DNA from: Gammaproteobacteria bacterium
GTDB taxonomy: Bacteria > Pseudomonadota > Gammaproteobacteria > Legionellales > Legionellaceae
Assembly (NCBI GenBank): GCA_022600575.1
Contig: JAHZKF010000066.1
Coordinates: 1 to 64,000, forward strand
Direction: 5' to 3'
DNA length: 64,000 nt
Below the pieces are notes generated by a model that was given only the letters and a program-made list of their open reading frames with translations, made no database searches and was not told where the DNA came from. Positions 1 to 9,367 of this stretch are shown piece by piece. How positions within the stretch are numbered: position 1 is the stretch's first letter; the number at the start of each line of letters is the position of its first letter. Both the position numbers and the translations under genes were made by a program.

Positions 1-2
1 AT

Positions 3-206
3 ACATATAATATGTATGATTTTAACCTGAGTTGTAACGATGTTTTATCTATGTATAAAGCACTTTCCATTGATTTTGACACCATTTATGTGAGTCAAAA
101 TCAGGTCTTGAATAGTTTAAAACTTGCGGGAATGGAAAGTGTGGTCAATTGTATCGGGCCTTCAATGTCTGCTTTGGAAAGCGTTAAGCGAAGTTTATAT
201 ATATAA
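3..206 (+). CDS. 3' end of an unidentified protein, cut by window edge
   Basis: The reading frame is open from the first complete codon (base 3) to the TAA at 204-206, so this is most likely the C-terminal end of a gene starting upstream of the window. The Met codon at base 12 could also be a start, but no ribosome-binding site is visible before it in the few bases available. The visible 60-odd residues are a mixed helix/strand sequence with no motif I recognise. It is followed by an 80-90 base gap and then an acyltransferase in the same direction, so it probably belongs to the same surface-polysaccharide locus. Function unknown. Confidence 0.45.
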   Translation, partial: TYNMYDFNLSCNDVLSMYKALSIDFDTIYVSQNQVLNSLKLAGMESVVNCIGPSMSALESVKRSLYI

Positions 207-299
207 GTATGGGTACGCGATGTATATGATTATTGCGCTTTTACTTTAATATTAATGAGGTATTACTAATTTTGGGAACTGCCATATATGAGGCCGATT

Positions 300-1010
300 A
301 TGCTTAGAAAAGTTGATAACAGTCCACTGATTAAAATTATTCTTCTTGGTGGACATGGTGATGGGTTGGTCGTGGCTCAAACGATACAAGATATATGTGA
401 AACGGGACAATCCGTTAAATTAGTAGGTTTTTTGAATGATCGTGTTGATGTGGGCGCTACAATTGACACTATCCCTGTGTTGGGAAAAATATCTGAATGG
501 AAAACGTTAGATTTTGATGAAACCTATTCTTTCCATCCCGCATTACATAAAGTTAAGGATATGCATCGGCGTGTAGCCTATTTAGAGGGTTTAAATATTC
601 CGGATGATAGGTTTGTAACATTGGTTCATCCGACAGCTGTTATTGCAGATTCTGCTAAAATTGGGAAAGGGTGTTTCATTGGCTCACACGTGACGATACA
701 GCCTGGAGCTATAATTGGTTCTTATTGTTCCATACGTGCAGGGGCAAATATTGGCCATGATACGGTCATCGAAGACTTTTGTTATATAGGTCCTAACTCA
801 ACTATGACGGGTAACTCTATATTAAAAAAAGGGGCTCACCTTGGACCTAATGCGGTTATTAGTGATGGTATAACGCTTGAGAATTATACTATTGCTGGGG
901 CAGGGGCGGTCATTATTCAGAAAACGGACCGTAATGCCGTATATATTGGTAATCCTGCGAGAAAGATTATGACATACCATAAGGAAGTATATGAGGAAAA
1001 GGTTGAATAA
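300..1010 (+). CDS. NeuD/PglD-type sugar O- or N-acyltransferase (left-handed beta-helix)
   Basis: This is a hexapeptide-repeat acyltransferase that probably transfers an acetyl or similar acyl group from CoA to a sugar nucleotide used for surface glycan synthesis. The N-terminal ~75 residues resemble the Rossmann-like PglD_N domain (ILLGGHGDG near the start). From about residue 105 there are repeated I-G-x-x-x-x hexads (VIADSAKIGKGCFIG and following), which form a left-handed beta-helix. The protein ends in the family-typical GNPARKI. I chose ATG 300 over the in-frame ATG 288 because GAGG at 291-294 lies five bases before it. The protein is about 236 residues, slightly longer than the usual ~210. 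The acceptor sugar cannot be read from the sequence. Confidence 0.8.
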   Translation: MLRKVDNSPLIKIILLGGHGDGLVVAQTIQDICETGQSVKLVGFLNDRVDVGATIDTIPVLGKISEWKTLDFDETYSFHPALHKVKDMHRRVAYLEGLNIPDDRFVTLVHPTAVIADSAKIGKGCFIGSHVTIQPGAIIGSYCSIRAGANIGHDTVIEDFCYIGPNSTMTGNSILKKGAHLGPNAVISDGITLENYTIAGAGAVIIQKTDRNAVYIGNPARKIMTYHKEVYEEKVE

Positions 1011-1073
1011 AAATACTAGAAGTAAAATGGACTAAATGAAGGGGATGATTAGCCCACTAAAAAGCATTTAGAC

Positions 1074-1091
1074 ACACTTAGGGATAAGTGT
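1074..1091 (+). terminator. Hairpin with GNRA-type loop and T-run before cysD
   Basis: ACACTTA at 1074-1080 pairs perfectly with TAAGTGT at 1085-1091 around the tetraloop GGGA. A TTTTTT run follows about eight bases later. It lies in the 126-base gap after the acyltransferase gene and 46 bases before the cysD start, so it could terminate the upstream transcript or act as a leader element for the sulfate genes. The offset of the T-run makes it a weaker intrinsic terminator. Confidence 0.4.
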
Positions 1092-1136
1092 TAATGGATT
1101 TTTTAAGCGTCGAAATTAGTTTAGAGGATGTAATAA

Positions 1137-2036
1137 ATGGATTTACAACATTTAAAGGCCCTTGAGTCGGAAAGCATTTATATTATGCGAGAGGTTGCTG
1201 CTGAGGCCAAAAATCCTGTCATGTTATATTCAATCGGGAAAGACAGTTCAGTCATGTTACACCTCGCTTTAAAAGCCTTTTACCCTAGCAAACTACCATT
1301 TCCATTGTTGCACGTTGATACAACGTGGAAGTTTCGTGAAATGATAGCTTTTCGAGATAAAATTGCTAAAAAATATGGTATTGAGATGATAACGCATACC
1401 AATCAAGAGGCAGTGACTGCAGGAATAACGCCTTTCACTCATGATGCGAATACTTATACGAGTTTCATGAAGACAGAAACATTAAAGAAAGCATTAGATC
1501 AGCATCAGTTTGATATGGCGTTTGGTGGTGCACGGAGAGATGAAGAAAAATCGCGAGCCAAAGAACGTATTTTTTCGATACGGTCAGCAAACCATCGTTG
1601 GGATCCTAAAAATCAGCGGCCTGAGTTATGGCATTTATATAATACAAAAATTTCTTCACAAGAAAGTATACGCGTATTTCCATTATCTAATTGGACAGAG
1701 CTCGATATTTGGCTTTATATTTTTCAGGAAAATATAGATATTGTACCATTATATTATGCTGCGTCTCGTCCTGTAGTATGTCGAGATGGTGTCATGCTTA
1801 TGCATGATGATGACCGTTTTCCATTAAAATCAGATGAAGTAGTAACACAAAAGAAAGTGCGTTTTCGCACACTTGGTTGTTATCCACTGACAAGTGCTAT
1901 TGAATCTGAAGCGGATACGTTACCTGAAATTATTAATGAAATTTTATTGAGTCGAAAGTCGGAACGACAAGGAAGAATGATTGACCATGATGAGTCAGCA
2001 TCCATGGAGAAGAAAAAGCAAGAGGGGTATTTCTAA
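1137..2036 (+). CDS. cysD: Sulfate adenylyltransferase subunit 2
   Basis: CysD is the ATP-sulfurylase small subunit. With the CysN GTPase it converts ATP and sulfate to adenosine 5'-phosphosulfate (APS) in the cytoplasm. The 299-residue protein aligns over its whole length with my recollection of Escherichia coli CysD. It has the PP-loop YSIGKDSS at residues 31-38, [16 protein letters not shown] mid-protein, WHLYN and the C-terminal SERQGR ending in QEGYF. A GAGGA ribosome-binding site sits about nine bases before the ATG. Its TAA stop overlaps the cysNC start by one base, indicating translational coupling. No PAPS reductase or sulfite reductase genes are nearby, so the product may feed sulfation rather than cysteine synthesis (inference). 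Confidence 0.96.
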   Translation: MDLQHLKALESESIYIMREVAAEAKNPVMLYSIGKDSSVMLHLALKAFYPSKLPFPLLHVDTTWKFREMIAFRDKIAKKYGIEMITHTNQEAVTAGITPFTHDANTYTSFMKTETLKKALDQHQFDMAFGGARRDEEKSRAKERIFSIRSANHRWDPKNQRPELWHLYNTKISSQESIRVFPLSNWTELDIWLYIFQENIDIVPLYYAASRPVVCRDGVMLMHDDDRFPLKSDEVVTQKKVRFRTLGCYPLTSAIESEADTLPEIINEILLSRKSERQGRMIDHDESASMEKKKQEGYF

Positions 2037-3946
2037 TGTATGATACCGAACTTGTAGAAAATCAGTTAAAAAAACAACATGATACAAAGCCTTTACGCAC
2101 GAAGGATATGCTACGTTTTATTACATGTGGCTCTGTAGACGATGGAAAGTCTACATTAATTGGCCGATTGCTGTATGAAGCACAGCTAGTTCATGAAGAT
2201 CATTTGTTGGCTTTAGGGTCGGATAGCAAAAAGTTCGGGACAACGGACGATACCTTTGATTTTGCTTTGTTAGTTGATGGTCTTGCATCAGAAAGAGAGC
2301 AAGGCATTACAATTGACGTTGCTTACCGCTACTTTAGTACAGAAAAACGTAAATTCATTGTGGCAGATACGCCAGGTCATGAACAATATACACGAAATAT
2401 GGCAACAGGCGCTTCTACGTCTGACCTTGCCATTGTTTTAATTGATGCAGAAAAAGGTGTGTTAACTCAGACAAAACGACATAGCTATATTGTGTCAATG
2501 CTCGGTGTAAAACATGTCATATTAGCGATTAATAAAATGGATTTAGTGGATTATCAAGAAACCATTTATCAGAATATTTATGATGAATACTTAAGTTGTA
2601 TCGGAGAACTCAATTTTTCTTCTGTTCAGCCTATTCCATTGTCAGCTCTAAAAGGTGATCACATTTTGGAACGCTCATCTAATATGACATGGTATCAAGG
2701 GCCTGTTTTATTGGATTATTTAGAGCGAGTCGCTACAAATGTTGAAACGCATTTGAAGCAACCTTTTCGTATGCCTGTGCAATGGGTTAATCGCCCGAAT
2801 GCAAATTTTAGAGGGTTTTCTGGTCGCATAGAATCAGGGACGCTTAAAGTGGGTGATAGGGTGCGATGTATGCCAGGCGTGCAAGAGAGCATTTTGGAAC
2901 GTATTGTTACTTATGATGGTGATAGAGAAGAAGCTTTTGTGGGAGATGCCGTTACCTGTACGCTCAAAGATGAGATTGATGTATCTCGTGGTTGTATTTT
3001 AGCCGACGCAAAATCACCATGTGAAATAGGCAGCCAGTTTGAAGTGAACCTGTTATGGATGGATGAAAAAGCAATGGTTTCTGGCCGCCAGTATCTTTTT
3101 AAGCAAGGTACCATGACAACCCTATGCACACTCAATAAATTAAAATATCGTATTGATATTAATACGATGGAGCATTTATCTGGAAAAACGCTCCAACTGA
3201 ATGAAATCGGACAGTGTGATATTAGCTTAGATCGTGCGATTGCATTTGAGTCGTATAAAAAAAATAGGGCGTTAGGCAGTTTTATTTTAATTGATAGGTT
3301 AACCCATGCAACGGTTGCGGCGGGTCTAATTTGTTTTGTGCTGAGGCGCGCCTTAAATTTGCATGAACAACCCCTTATTGTTAATAGAGAAAAACGTGGC
3401 GTAATTAAAGAGCAACGTCCAGTCGTTCTTTGGTTTACCGGCTTGTCGGGTTCCGGAAAATCCACTATCTCTAATTTAGTTGAAAGTAGATTGAATACAT
3501 TGAGTAAGCATACCATGCTGTTGGATGGAGATAATATTCGGCAAGGACTTAACCAAGATTTAGACTTTACTGAAGCAGGACGCGCGGAAAACATTAGACG
3601 TATTGCGCAGGTTGCAAAGTTAATGTTTGACGCAGGGTTGATTACATTAGTTTCTTTTATTTCACCCTTTATATCTGAGCGTGAAATGGCAAAACGACTC
3701 ATTGGAGAAGCACATTTTATTGAAATATTTGTTGATGCTCCATTAGAGGTGGTTATGTCTCGGGATGTGAAAGGTTTATATAAAAAAGCAAAAGCAGGGG
3801 AGATTAAAAATTTCACAGGGATTGGTAGCCCTTATGAGGCACCTATTTCTCCTGATCTGCATTTGGATACGAGTCGTGTTTCTGTTGAAGATGGCGTAGA
3901 AAAAGTATTATCTATGTTATACGAAAGAGCGTTTTTGAAAGCATGA
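2036..3946 (+). CDS. cysNC: Bifunctional sulfate adenylyltransferase subunit 1 / APS kinase
   Basis: This fusion protein (NodQ-like, 636 residues) has an N-terminal EF-Tu-type GTPase that powers ATP sulfurylase and a C-terminal APS kinase that makes PAPS. GTPase motifs are the P-loop GSVDDGKST (32-40), DTPGHEQY (111-118) and NKMD (166-169), followed by two beta-barrel domains. The kinase domain starts around residue 455, with the P-loop GLSGSGKST near 468-476, LDGDNIRQGL near 497 and the active-site region FISPFISERE. It overlaps cysD by one base upstream and cysQ by four bases (ATGA) downstream, so the three genes form one transcriptional unit. All catalytic motifs look intact. Confidence 0.95.
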   Translation: MYDTELVENQLKKQHDTKPLRTKDMLRFITCGSVDDGKSTLIGRLLYEAQLVHEDHLLALGSDSKKFGTTDDTFDFALLVDGLASEREQGITIDVAYRYFSTEKRKFIVADTPGHEQYTRNMATGASTSDLAIVLIDAEKGVLTQTKRHSYIVSMLGVKHVILAINKMDLVDYQETIYQNIYDEYLSCIGELNFSSVQPIPLSALKGDHILERSSNMTWYQGPVLLDYLERVATNVETHLKQPFRMPVQWVNRPNANFRGFSGRIESGTLKVGDRVRCMPGVQESILERIVTYDGDREEAFVGDAVTCTLKDEIDVSRGCILADAKSPCEIGSQFEVNLLWMDEKAMVSGRQYLFKQGTMTTLCTLNKLKYRIDINTMEHLSGKTLQLNEIGQCDISLDRAIAFESYKKNRALGSFILIDRLTHATVAAGLICFVLRRALNLHEQPLIVNREKRGVIKEQRPVVLWFTGLSGSGKSTISNLVESRLNTLSKHTMLLDGDNIRQGLNQDLDFTEAGRAENIRRIAQVAKLMFDAGLITLVSFISPFISEREMAKRLIGEAHFIEIFVDAPLEVVMSRDVKGLYKKAKAGEIKNFTGIGSPYEAPISPDLHLDTSRVSVEDGVEKVLSMLYERAFLKA

Positions 3947-4710
3947 TAACCTTAACTCAACCATTAATAGCACATGTTTGTGAGGTCGCAAGAGTAGCAG
4001 GTGAGGCCATATTAAAATATTATCAACGTGAAGTTGATATTTCACTTAAAGCCGATGGAAGCCCGGTGCTTGAGGCAGATTTAAAGGCACATAATATTAT
4101 CACAGAACGTTTAAATGCCTTAATGCCAGGTGCTGTCATTATTTCTGAAGAAGATTCGATTGCGTATTCATCTACAGGGAAGAATCAAAATGAGTATTGG
4201 TTGGTGGATCCTTTAGATGGGACGAAAGAGTTTATTGCAGGGCGGTCGGAGTTTACAGTTAATATTGCATTGATTTTCTCTGGAATACCTATTTTGGGGA
4301 TAATATATTTACCTGCTTTAGATGTGTTATATGTTGGTTCTAAGCTTGGCGTATTTAAGCAGGATAGTTCTGGTGAACACGCTATTAAAACGTCGCCTTT
4401 ATCAGGAGACATTTTAAAAATCATGATGAGTCGTTCACATGGAGATAAGCAAAAAATCATAGACTTCTTTAACTACCCAGAAAGTACAGCCTTTATCTCG
4501 GCGGGTTCCTCACTGAAATTTTGTCGTGTCGCAGAGGGAGCGGCAGATTATTATCCAAGGCTTGGTCGGACCATGGCCTGGGACACTGCAGCAGGCCATG
4601 CGATATTGTTAGCTGCAGGTGGAGAAGTGAAGCAACTCGATGGGGAGCCATTACGTTACACTTTAGCGTGTTTTGAAAACCCTAGCTTTATTGCAACACA
4701 TTCAAAGTAG
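3943..4710 (+). CDS. cysQ: 3'(2'),5'-bisphosphate nucleotidase CysQ
   Basis: CysQ hydrolyses 3'-phosphoadenosine 5'-phosphate (PAP), the by-product of PAPS-dependent sulfotransferases and of PAPS reductase, to AMP. This 255-residue protein has the inositol-monophosphatase-fold metal-binding motifs: the acidic pair EED (69-71), DPLDGTKEF (89-97) and WDTAAGHAILLAAGG near the C-terminus. Length matches the E. coli enzyme (246). It is translationally coupled to cysNC by a four-base ATGA overlap. Clustering of a PAP phosphatase with APS/PAPS synthesis but without PAPS reductase fits a sulfate-donor module for glycan sulfation; that last point is inference. Confidence 0.9.
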   Translation: MITLTQPLIAHVCEVARVAGEAILKYYQREVDISLKADGSPVLEADLKAHNIITERLNALMPGAVIISEEDSIAYSSTGKNQNEYWLVDPLDGTKEFIAGRSEFTVNIALIFSGIPILGIIYLPALDVLYVGSKLGVFKQDSSGEHAIKTSPLSGDILKIMMSRSHGDKQKIIDFFNYPESTAFISAGSSLKFCRVAEGAADYYPRLGRTMAWDTAAGHAILLAAGGEVKQLDGEPLRYTLACFENPSFIATHSK

Positions 4711-4739
4711 TATGGACTTATAGATTTAAGGTAGGTTAA

Positions 4740-5522
4740 ATGGATTTAACGTATTCTGTGGCGGGAGCTCTGACAGGATTTGTGGTTGGACTGACCGGTG
4801 TTGGAGGTGGTGCATTAATGACACCTATCTTATTGTTGGTTTTTGGGATTGCGCCGACCACTGCTGTGGCAACAGATTTATGGTTTGCAAGTTTGACCAA
4901 ACTCACGGCCGTTGTCATACATCACCGAGCTCAACAAATTGAATGGGTTGTCGTTAAACGATTATGGGCGGGTAGTCTGCCTGCTGCAGGATTGGTTATT
5001 ATCGCACTTTTATGTGGTGCACTTGATAAAATTAGCATAGATGTTTTTTCTATTTTAATAGGCAGCATTGTCTTGATGTCTGCCTTAGGGTTGTTGTTTA
5101 AACAGCGCATCCACCTTGGAGAAATGAGACTCGTTCGTCAGTATTTCAGTCGTTTTAAATCATTACAAGCGGCCTTCACAGTTATATCTGGTGTCATACT
5201 AGGCGTCATCGTTTCGCTTACATCTGTGGGAGCGGGCGTTTTAGGGAGTGTCGTTTTGATTTATTTATATCCATCTCGCCTCACGCCTCAAAAATTAGTA
5301 GGAACGGATATAGCACACGCGATACCGCTTGCGCTCATTGCTGGCATGGGGTATTTAATTGCAGGGCAGGTCAACGCTCAACTATTATATTCTTTACTAT
5401 TGGGCTCTATCCCAGCTGTTATTTTAGGTAGTTTTTTATCTACCCGTTGTAACCCATTGAGTTTAAGGCTTTGTTTAGTCACAATATTAAGTTTTTCTGC
5501 ATTGAAGTTAATTTTTATTTAA
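4740..5522 (+). CDS. TauE/SafE (TSUP) family sulfur-anion permease
   Basis: This polytopic inner-membrane protein of 260 residues belongs to the TSUP family, whose members move sulfite, sulfate, sulfonates or related anions. The family-typical N-terminal segment GFVVGLTGVGGGALMTPIL is present, and a second glycine-rich copy (VIVSLTSVGAGVLGSVVL) lies at about residues 157-175, consistent with the internal duplication of the family. About seven to eight hydrophobic segments are visible. It starts 29 bases after cysQ with AGG shortly before the ATG, so it reads as the last gene of the cys operon. A role as sulfate importer for PAPS synthesis is likely but inferred from context. Confidence 0.85.
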   Translation: MDLTYSVAGALTGFVVGLTGVGGGALMTPILLLVFGIAPTTAVATDLWFASLTKLTAVVIHHRAQQIEWVVVKRLWAGSLPAAGLVIIALLCGALDKISIDVFSILIGSIVLMSALGLLFKQRIHLGEMRLVRQYFSRFKSLQAAFTVISGVILGVIVSLTSVGAGVLGSVVLIYLYPSRLTPQKLVGTDIAHAIPLALIAGMGYLIAGQVNAQLLYSLLLGSIPAVILGSFLSTRCNPLSLRLCLVTILSFSALKLIFI

Positions 5523-5541
5523 GGGTTGTTTGGGTTAAGAC

Positions 5542-6627
5542 ATGGAAAATATCAAAAGTATTCTTGTGACAGGGGGAGCCGGGTTTATTGGTTCGGCTTT
5601 AGTACGCTATTTATTAGCCAATACTGAAATAACGGTGGTTAATGTAGACAAACTGACTTATGCCGGCAATTTATCTTCATTGGCAGGGTTTCATCATCAT
5701 CCACGTCATTTTTTTAAGCAGGTTGATATTTGTAATCAACAAGCACTACGACAGCTTTTCAATGCGTTTCAGCCAGATGCAGTCATGCATTTAGCCGCTG
5801 AGTCTCATGTGGATCGTTCTATTGAGCACGCAGATGATTTTATTCAAACAAATGTAATAGGAACGTTTCGGTTATTAGAAGAATCCAAACATTATTGGAA
5901 AAGTTTGCCAGAAGCAAAGCGAAAGACCTTTCGTTTTCATCATGTGTCTACGGATGAAGTATTTGGCTCTTTAGGTAGTCAAGGGTTATTTACAGAAAGT
6001 AGTCCTTATCAACCTAACTCGCCTTATTCGGCGACTAAAGCCGCTTCAGACCATCTAGTCAGAGCATGGTATGAAACACATGGATTACCTGTACTGATAT
6101 CAAATTGCTCGAATAATTATGGTCCTTATCATTTTCCAGAAAAATTAATTCCTCACATGATTTTGAATGCCTTACAAGGTCAAGCACTCCCTATTTATGG
6201 TAATGGACAACAAGTTCGAGATTGGCTGTATGTGGAGGATCATGTTCGTGCTTTATATACCATCGTGACTCAAGGGAAGCCAGGAGAAACATATAATATT
6301 GGTGGTCACAACGAGCAGAAGAATATTGATGTTGTTGCGTTGATTTGTGATGTGTTAGAAACATGTCGGACGACAACATCGCTTGTCTCTCATCAGCATC
6401 GATTTAGAGACTTGATAACGCATGTAAAGGATCGTCCAGGTCATGATATGCGCTATGCAATTGATGCGACTAAAATAGCACAAGAACTTGATTGGCGACC
6501 TGAGGAGACTTTTGAGTCGGGGCTACGTAAAACAGTACAATGGTATTTAGAAAATGAAACCTGGTGGCGCGCTATTCTAAGTGGTGATTATCAGTTGAAT
6601 CGGATTGGTGTTTTGGAAATAAATTAA
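5542..6627 (+). CDS. rmlB: dTDP-glucose 4,6-dehydratase
   Basis: RmlB (RfbB) converts dTDP-glucose to dTDP-4-keto-6-deoxyglucose, the branch point for many deoxysugars. The extended-SDR fold is evident: NAD-binding GGAGFIG at 11-17, [11 protein letters not shown] (typical of the subfamily), the catalytic STDEVFGS region near 135, and the YSATK catalytic Tyr-Lys near 162-166. Length (361) is normal. Its partner rmlA lies 1.3 kb downstream beyond one glycosyltransferase. rmlC and rmlD are absent here, so the product is probably not rhamnose but the 3-acylamino sugar made by the following fdt/qdt-like genes. Confidence 0.95.
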   Translation: MENIKSILVTGGAGFIGSALVRYLLANTEITVVNVDKLTYAGNLSSLAGFHHHPRHFFKQVDICNQQALRQLFNAFQPDAVMHLAAESHVDRSIEHADDFIQTNVIGTFRLLEESKHYWKSLPEAKRKTFRFHHVSTDEVFGSLGSQGLFTESSPYQPNSPYSATKAASDHLVRAWYETHGLPVLISNCSNNYGPYHFPEKLIPHMILNALQGQALPIYGNGQQVRDWLYVEDHVRALYTIVTQGKPGETYNIGGHNEQKNIDVVALICDVLETCRTTTSLVSHQHRFRDLITHVKDRPGHDMRYAIDATKIAQELDWRPEETFESGLRKTVQWYLENETWWRAILSGDYQLNRIGVLEIN

Positions 6628-6765
6628 ATAATGTGTTGTTTTTTATATGGAATAAATGAAAAAATTGTTGTAAGTTATCGCATGAATTTGTTTTGAGATA
6701 GCGTGTCTTTATTTTTTAAAGGAATCGACATTTTTTATTGATTGAATTGATACATAAAGGAATAT

Positions 6766-7875
6766 ATGAAGATACTTCACACAACATTGCAGCCCTGGCC
6801 TGCTCCGAGTATTGTTAATCAACTGTTGTGGGAACAAACAGCAGCAAGGCAACAAGGGATACCTTGGGACGTGAAGATGTTTTGTCCAAAGGAGTCTACA
6901 GAGGCAGAAGATATCATTCAGTTCTCATCTCATGCGCGGCCAAATGATTGTAAATCTTTTCTGCCCAGAATGAAATTTAGGCATACTTTTTTAAAAGAAT
7001 ATTATGAATGGCTAAGTCATATTTCTGAACAATACGATGTCATTTTATTACGATACAATACTTGTGATTCAATACAAAGCAAATTCGTCTCTAATTCTAC
7101 TAAAAAGATTTATTTGGTACATCATACGCTTAGATTTGAAGAGTTAAATCTGGAACAGAATCCTTGTTTGCGTTTTGCGCGTTACTGGGTAGAGAAAAAA
7201 TTTGGACAACGAACATTGCAGCATGCCACAGGGATAGTAGGTGTTACAGATGAAATTTTGCAATATGAAAAACGGCATAGTTCTCAGTCTGATAAGTTAG
7301 GGTTTATTTACCCAAATGGTGTGCAGGTTACGGATGAAATTCCTCAAGATAAACGTACACAAGAGATAGAACTTATTTTTGTAGCAAGTGATTTTCATTC
7401 TTGGCATGGTTTGGATTTGCTCTTAGATGCCACTGAGAAAACAAAGGAGTCATTTGTTTTGCATTTGGTTGGGAACATATCATCATTTGATCGCGAGAGA
7501 GCACTAGCCGATTCTCGTATTCGTATGCATGGTACCTTAACACAAAAAGAAATTGCTGATTTATCGGCGCGATGTACTGTAGGTTTAAGTTCTTTTGCAA
7601 TTCATCGTAAGAAAATGAAAGAAGCATGTACACGTAAGGTACGAGAGTACTTAATGCTAGGGTTGCCGGTTTATGCAGCTCATAAAGACGTTTTTGACGA
7701 GCAATTTCCATTCTATCGGAATGATACTTGTGATATGGATTCCATTCTTAAATATGCAAAAGAAATGCAACCTATATCTAGAGCGGAGGTTTTTGAAGCC
7801 GCTACGCCTTATATTTCAAAAGAAGTATTAGTTCAGCGTTTATATAGCCAATTGGTTGAGTCAAGCAAAAAGTAG
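6766..7875 (+). CDS. Glycosyltransferase, GT-B fold (GT4-like)
   Basis: This 369-residue protein has a GT-B layout. Its N-terminal half contains KILHTTLQPWPAPS and DVILLRYNT, typical of acceptor-binding domains. Its C-terminal half contains IELIFVASDFHSWHGLDLLLDAT and a LHLVGNIS strand, the donor-binding part of GT4-like enzymes. No signal peptide or membrane segment is seen, so it should work at the cytoplasmic face of the inner membrane. AAGGA lies about five bases before the ATG. It sits between rmlB and rmlA and so may add the deoxyamino sugar made by these neighbours; donor and acceptor are unknown. A 138-base AT-rich gap with no clear motif precedes it. Confidence 0.75.
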   Translation: MKILHTTLQPWPAPSIVNQLLWEQTAARQQGIPWDVKMFCPKESTEAEDIIQFSSHARPNDCKSFLPRMKFRHTFLKEYYEWLSHISEQYDVILLRYNTCDSIQSKFVSNSTKKIYLVHHTLRFEELNLEQNPCLRFARYWVEKKFGQRTLQHATGIVGVTDEILQYEKRHSSQSDKLGFIYPNGVQVTDEIPQDKRTQEIELIFVASDFHSWHGLDLLLDATEKTKESFVLHLVGNISSFDRERALADSRIRMHGTLTQKEIADLSARCTVGLSSFAIHRKKMKEACTRKVREYLMLGLPVYAAHKDVFDEQFPFYRNDTCDMDSILKYAKEMQPISRAEVFEAATPYISKEVLVQRLYSQLVESSKK

Positions 7876-7924
7876 TTTTGATGGATGTTTGATAAAAATT
7901 TTAAGCTTGATTTCGGAGGTCTAG

Positions 7925-8857
7925 ATGATAAACAAAGGGATTATTCTTGCAGGTGGTACGGGCACACGTCTCTATCCCGTTACAAAAGGGATCTCAAAGC
8001 ATTTGTTACCGATTTATGATAAGCCCATGATTTATTATCCTTTATCAGTACTGATGCTTGCAGGCATTCAAGATGTTTTGTTGATCACTACAGCTGAAGA
8101 TATTGCTGGTTATCAACGTTTGTTAGGTGATGGAAGTACTTTTGGCATTCGATTAAGTTATGCAATTCAACCAAGTCCTGATGGACTTGCACAAGCATTT
8201 ATTATTGGTGAAGAATTTATTGGCCAAGATAACGTTTGTTTGATTCTGGGAGATAATATTTTTTATGGACAAGGTTTTGTACCGAGATTAGAACAAGCCG
8301 CCATGCAAGCTCTTGGAGCAACTGTATTTGGGTATCCAGTACAAGACGCCAGGCAATTTGGTGTGGTTGAGTTCGACCAACATTTTAAAGTGTTATCACT
8401 CGAAGAAAAGCCACTTCAACCAAAGTCTAATTATGCAGTAACCGGCTTATATTTTTATGACAATGATGTGGTCGACATTGCAAAACAAGTGAAACCATCC
8501 CAACGAGGTGAGCTTGAAATCACGAGTGTAAATCAAGCTTATTTGGAGAAAGGTACCTTAAAGGTTGAATTACTTGGACGTGGATTTGCGTGGCTTGACA
8601 CGGGAACACATGATGCACTGCACGATGCTTCAAGTTATGTCGCTGCTGTTGAGAAGCGACAAGGATTAAAAATTGCTTGCTTGGAAGAAATTGCTTGGAG
8701 AAAAGGATTTATTAATACAGAACAAGTCCTTATGCAAGCCGAAAAATTGTCTAAAACGCATTATGGGCAATATCTGCGTAGAGTTGTAACGTCACAGCAC
8801 AACATTGAATTATCTACTGTAAATCGAGTAGAGACTGAAGCGACGTTGTTGGATTGA
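7925..8857 (+). CDS. rmlA: Glucose-1-phosphate thymidylyltransferase
   Basis: RmlA (RfbA) makes dTDP-glucose from dTTP and glucose 1-phosphate, the substrate of RmlB. The nucleotidyltransferase signature [14 protein letters not shown] and the motif [16 protein letters not shown] lie in the first 40 residues. DNIFYGQGF and [12 protein letters not shown] are also family-typical. Length 310 is slightly above the usual ~290 because of a C-terminal tail. A strong ribosome-binding site (GGAGG) sits just upstream of the ATG. Confidence 0.95.
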   Translation: MINKGIILAGGTGTRLYPVTKGISKHLLPIYDKPMIYYPLSVLMLAGIQDVLLITTAEDIAGYQRLLGDGSTFGIRLSYAIQPSPDGLAQAFIIGEEFIGQDNVCLILGDNIFYGQGFVPRLEQAAMQALGATVFGYPVQDARQFGVVEFDQHFKVLSLEEKPLQPKSNYAVTGLYFYDNDVVDIAKQVKPSQRGELEITSVNQAYLEKGTLKVELLGRGFAWLDTGTHDALHDASSYVAAVEKRQGLKIACLEEIAWRKGFINTEQVLMQAEKLSKTHYGQYLRRVVTSQHNIELSTVNRVETEATLLD

Positions 8858-8902
8858 TAATAAGAGATATTTTAGAGAACTGATGTTCGGTCGGAGAGTC
8901 GT

Positions 8903-9313
8903 GTGGATGTGAGATGGATTGAGTTAGAACGGAAGTCTGATGAGCGAGGACAATTGCTGATTGCGGAGGCTCAAAAAAATATTCCCTTTGAAATTAGGCG
9001 CGTTTATTGTTTATACGGTATGGATACCATGCCACGAGGATTTCATGCACATAAGCATTTGCAGCAAGTGATGGTGTGTCTTGCAGGCCAATGTAATGTA
9101 TTGCTGGATAATGGTATAAGCAACATAAAAGTATCGATGGATAATACAAAACAAGGTTTGTTTATTGATAAAATGATTTGGCGAGAAATGATGGATTTTT
9201 CAAAAGATTGTGTGCTTATGGTGATTGCAAACGCACATTATGAGGAAAATGATTATATTCGAGATCATGAAGCATTTAAGGCCTTAAGCGTACAATGCCC
9301 AAGTAATGCTTAA
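8903..9313 (+). CDS. dTDP-4-keto-6-deoxyglucose 3,4-ketoisomerase (FdtA/QdtA type)
   Basis: This 136-residue single-domain cupin matches the FdtA/QdtA/WxcM-C family, which moves the keto group of dTDP-4-keto-6-deoxyglucose from C4 to C3 so that C3 can be aminated. The family signature RGFHAHKHLQQ is at about 49-59, followed by the second cupin half (CNVLLDNG). The start is GTG 8903, supported by GGAG at 8893-8896. FdtA and QdtA differ in C4 stereochemistry (galacto versus gluco), and I cannot decide which this is from sequence alone. Confidence 0.88.
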   Translation: MDVRWIELERKSDERGQLLIAEAQKNIPFEIRRVYCLYGMDTMPRGFHAHKHLQQVMVCLAGQCNVLLDNGISNIKVSMDNTKQGLFIDKMIWREMMDFSKDCVLMVIANAHYEENDYIRDHEAFKALSVQCPSNA

Positions 9314-9317
9314 AAAG

Positions 9318-9334
9318 ACGTTTTTGTAAAACGT
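9318..9334 (+). terminator. AT-rich hairpin between ketoisomerase and acyltransferase genes
   Basis: ACGTTTT at 9318-9324 pairs with AAAACGT at 9328-9334 around TGT, followed by ATTATTTTATT. It falls right after the ketoisomerase stop and before the ribosome-binding site of the next gene. It could attenuate transcription within the operon or protect an mRNA end. The stem is only seven pairs and the T-run is interrupted. Confidence 0.35.
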
Positions 9335-9367
9335 ATTATTTTATTCCTGATGGGAGGAAATTGGACG

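Noticed and set aside
2911..3816. Long 301-residue open frame on the - strand
   Set aside because: It lies entirely inside cysNC, whose GTPase and APS kinase motifs are intact on the + strand; the - strand product has no recognisable domain.
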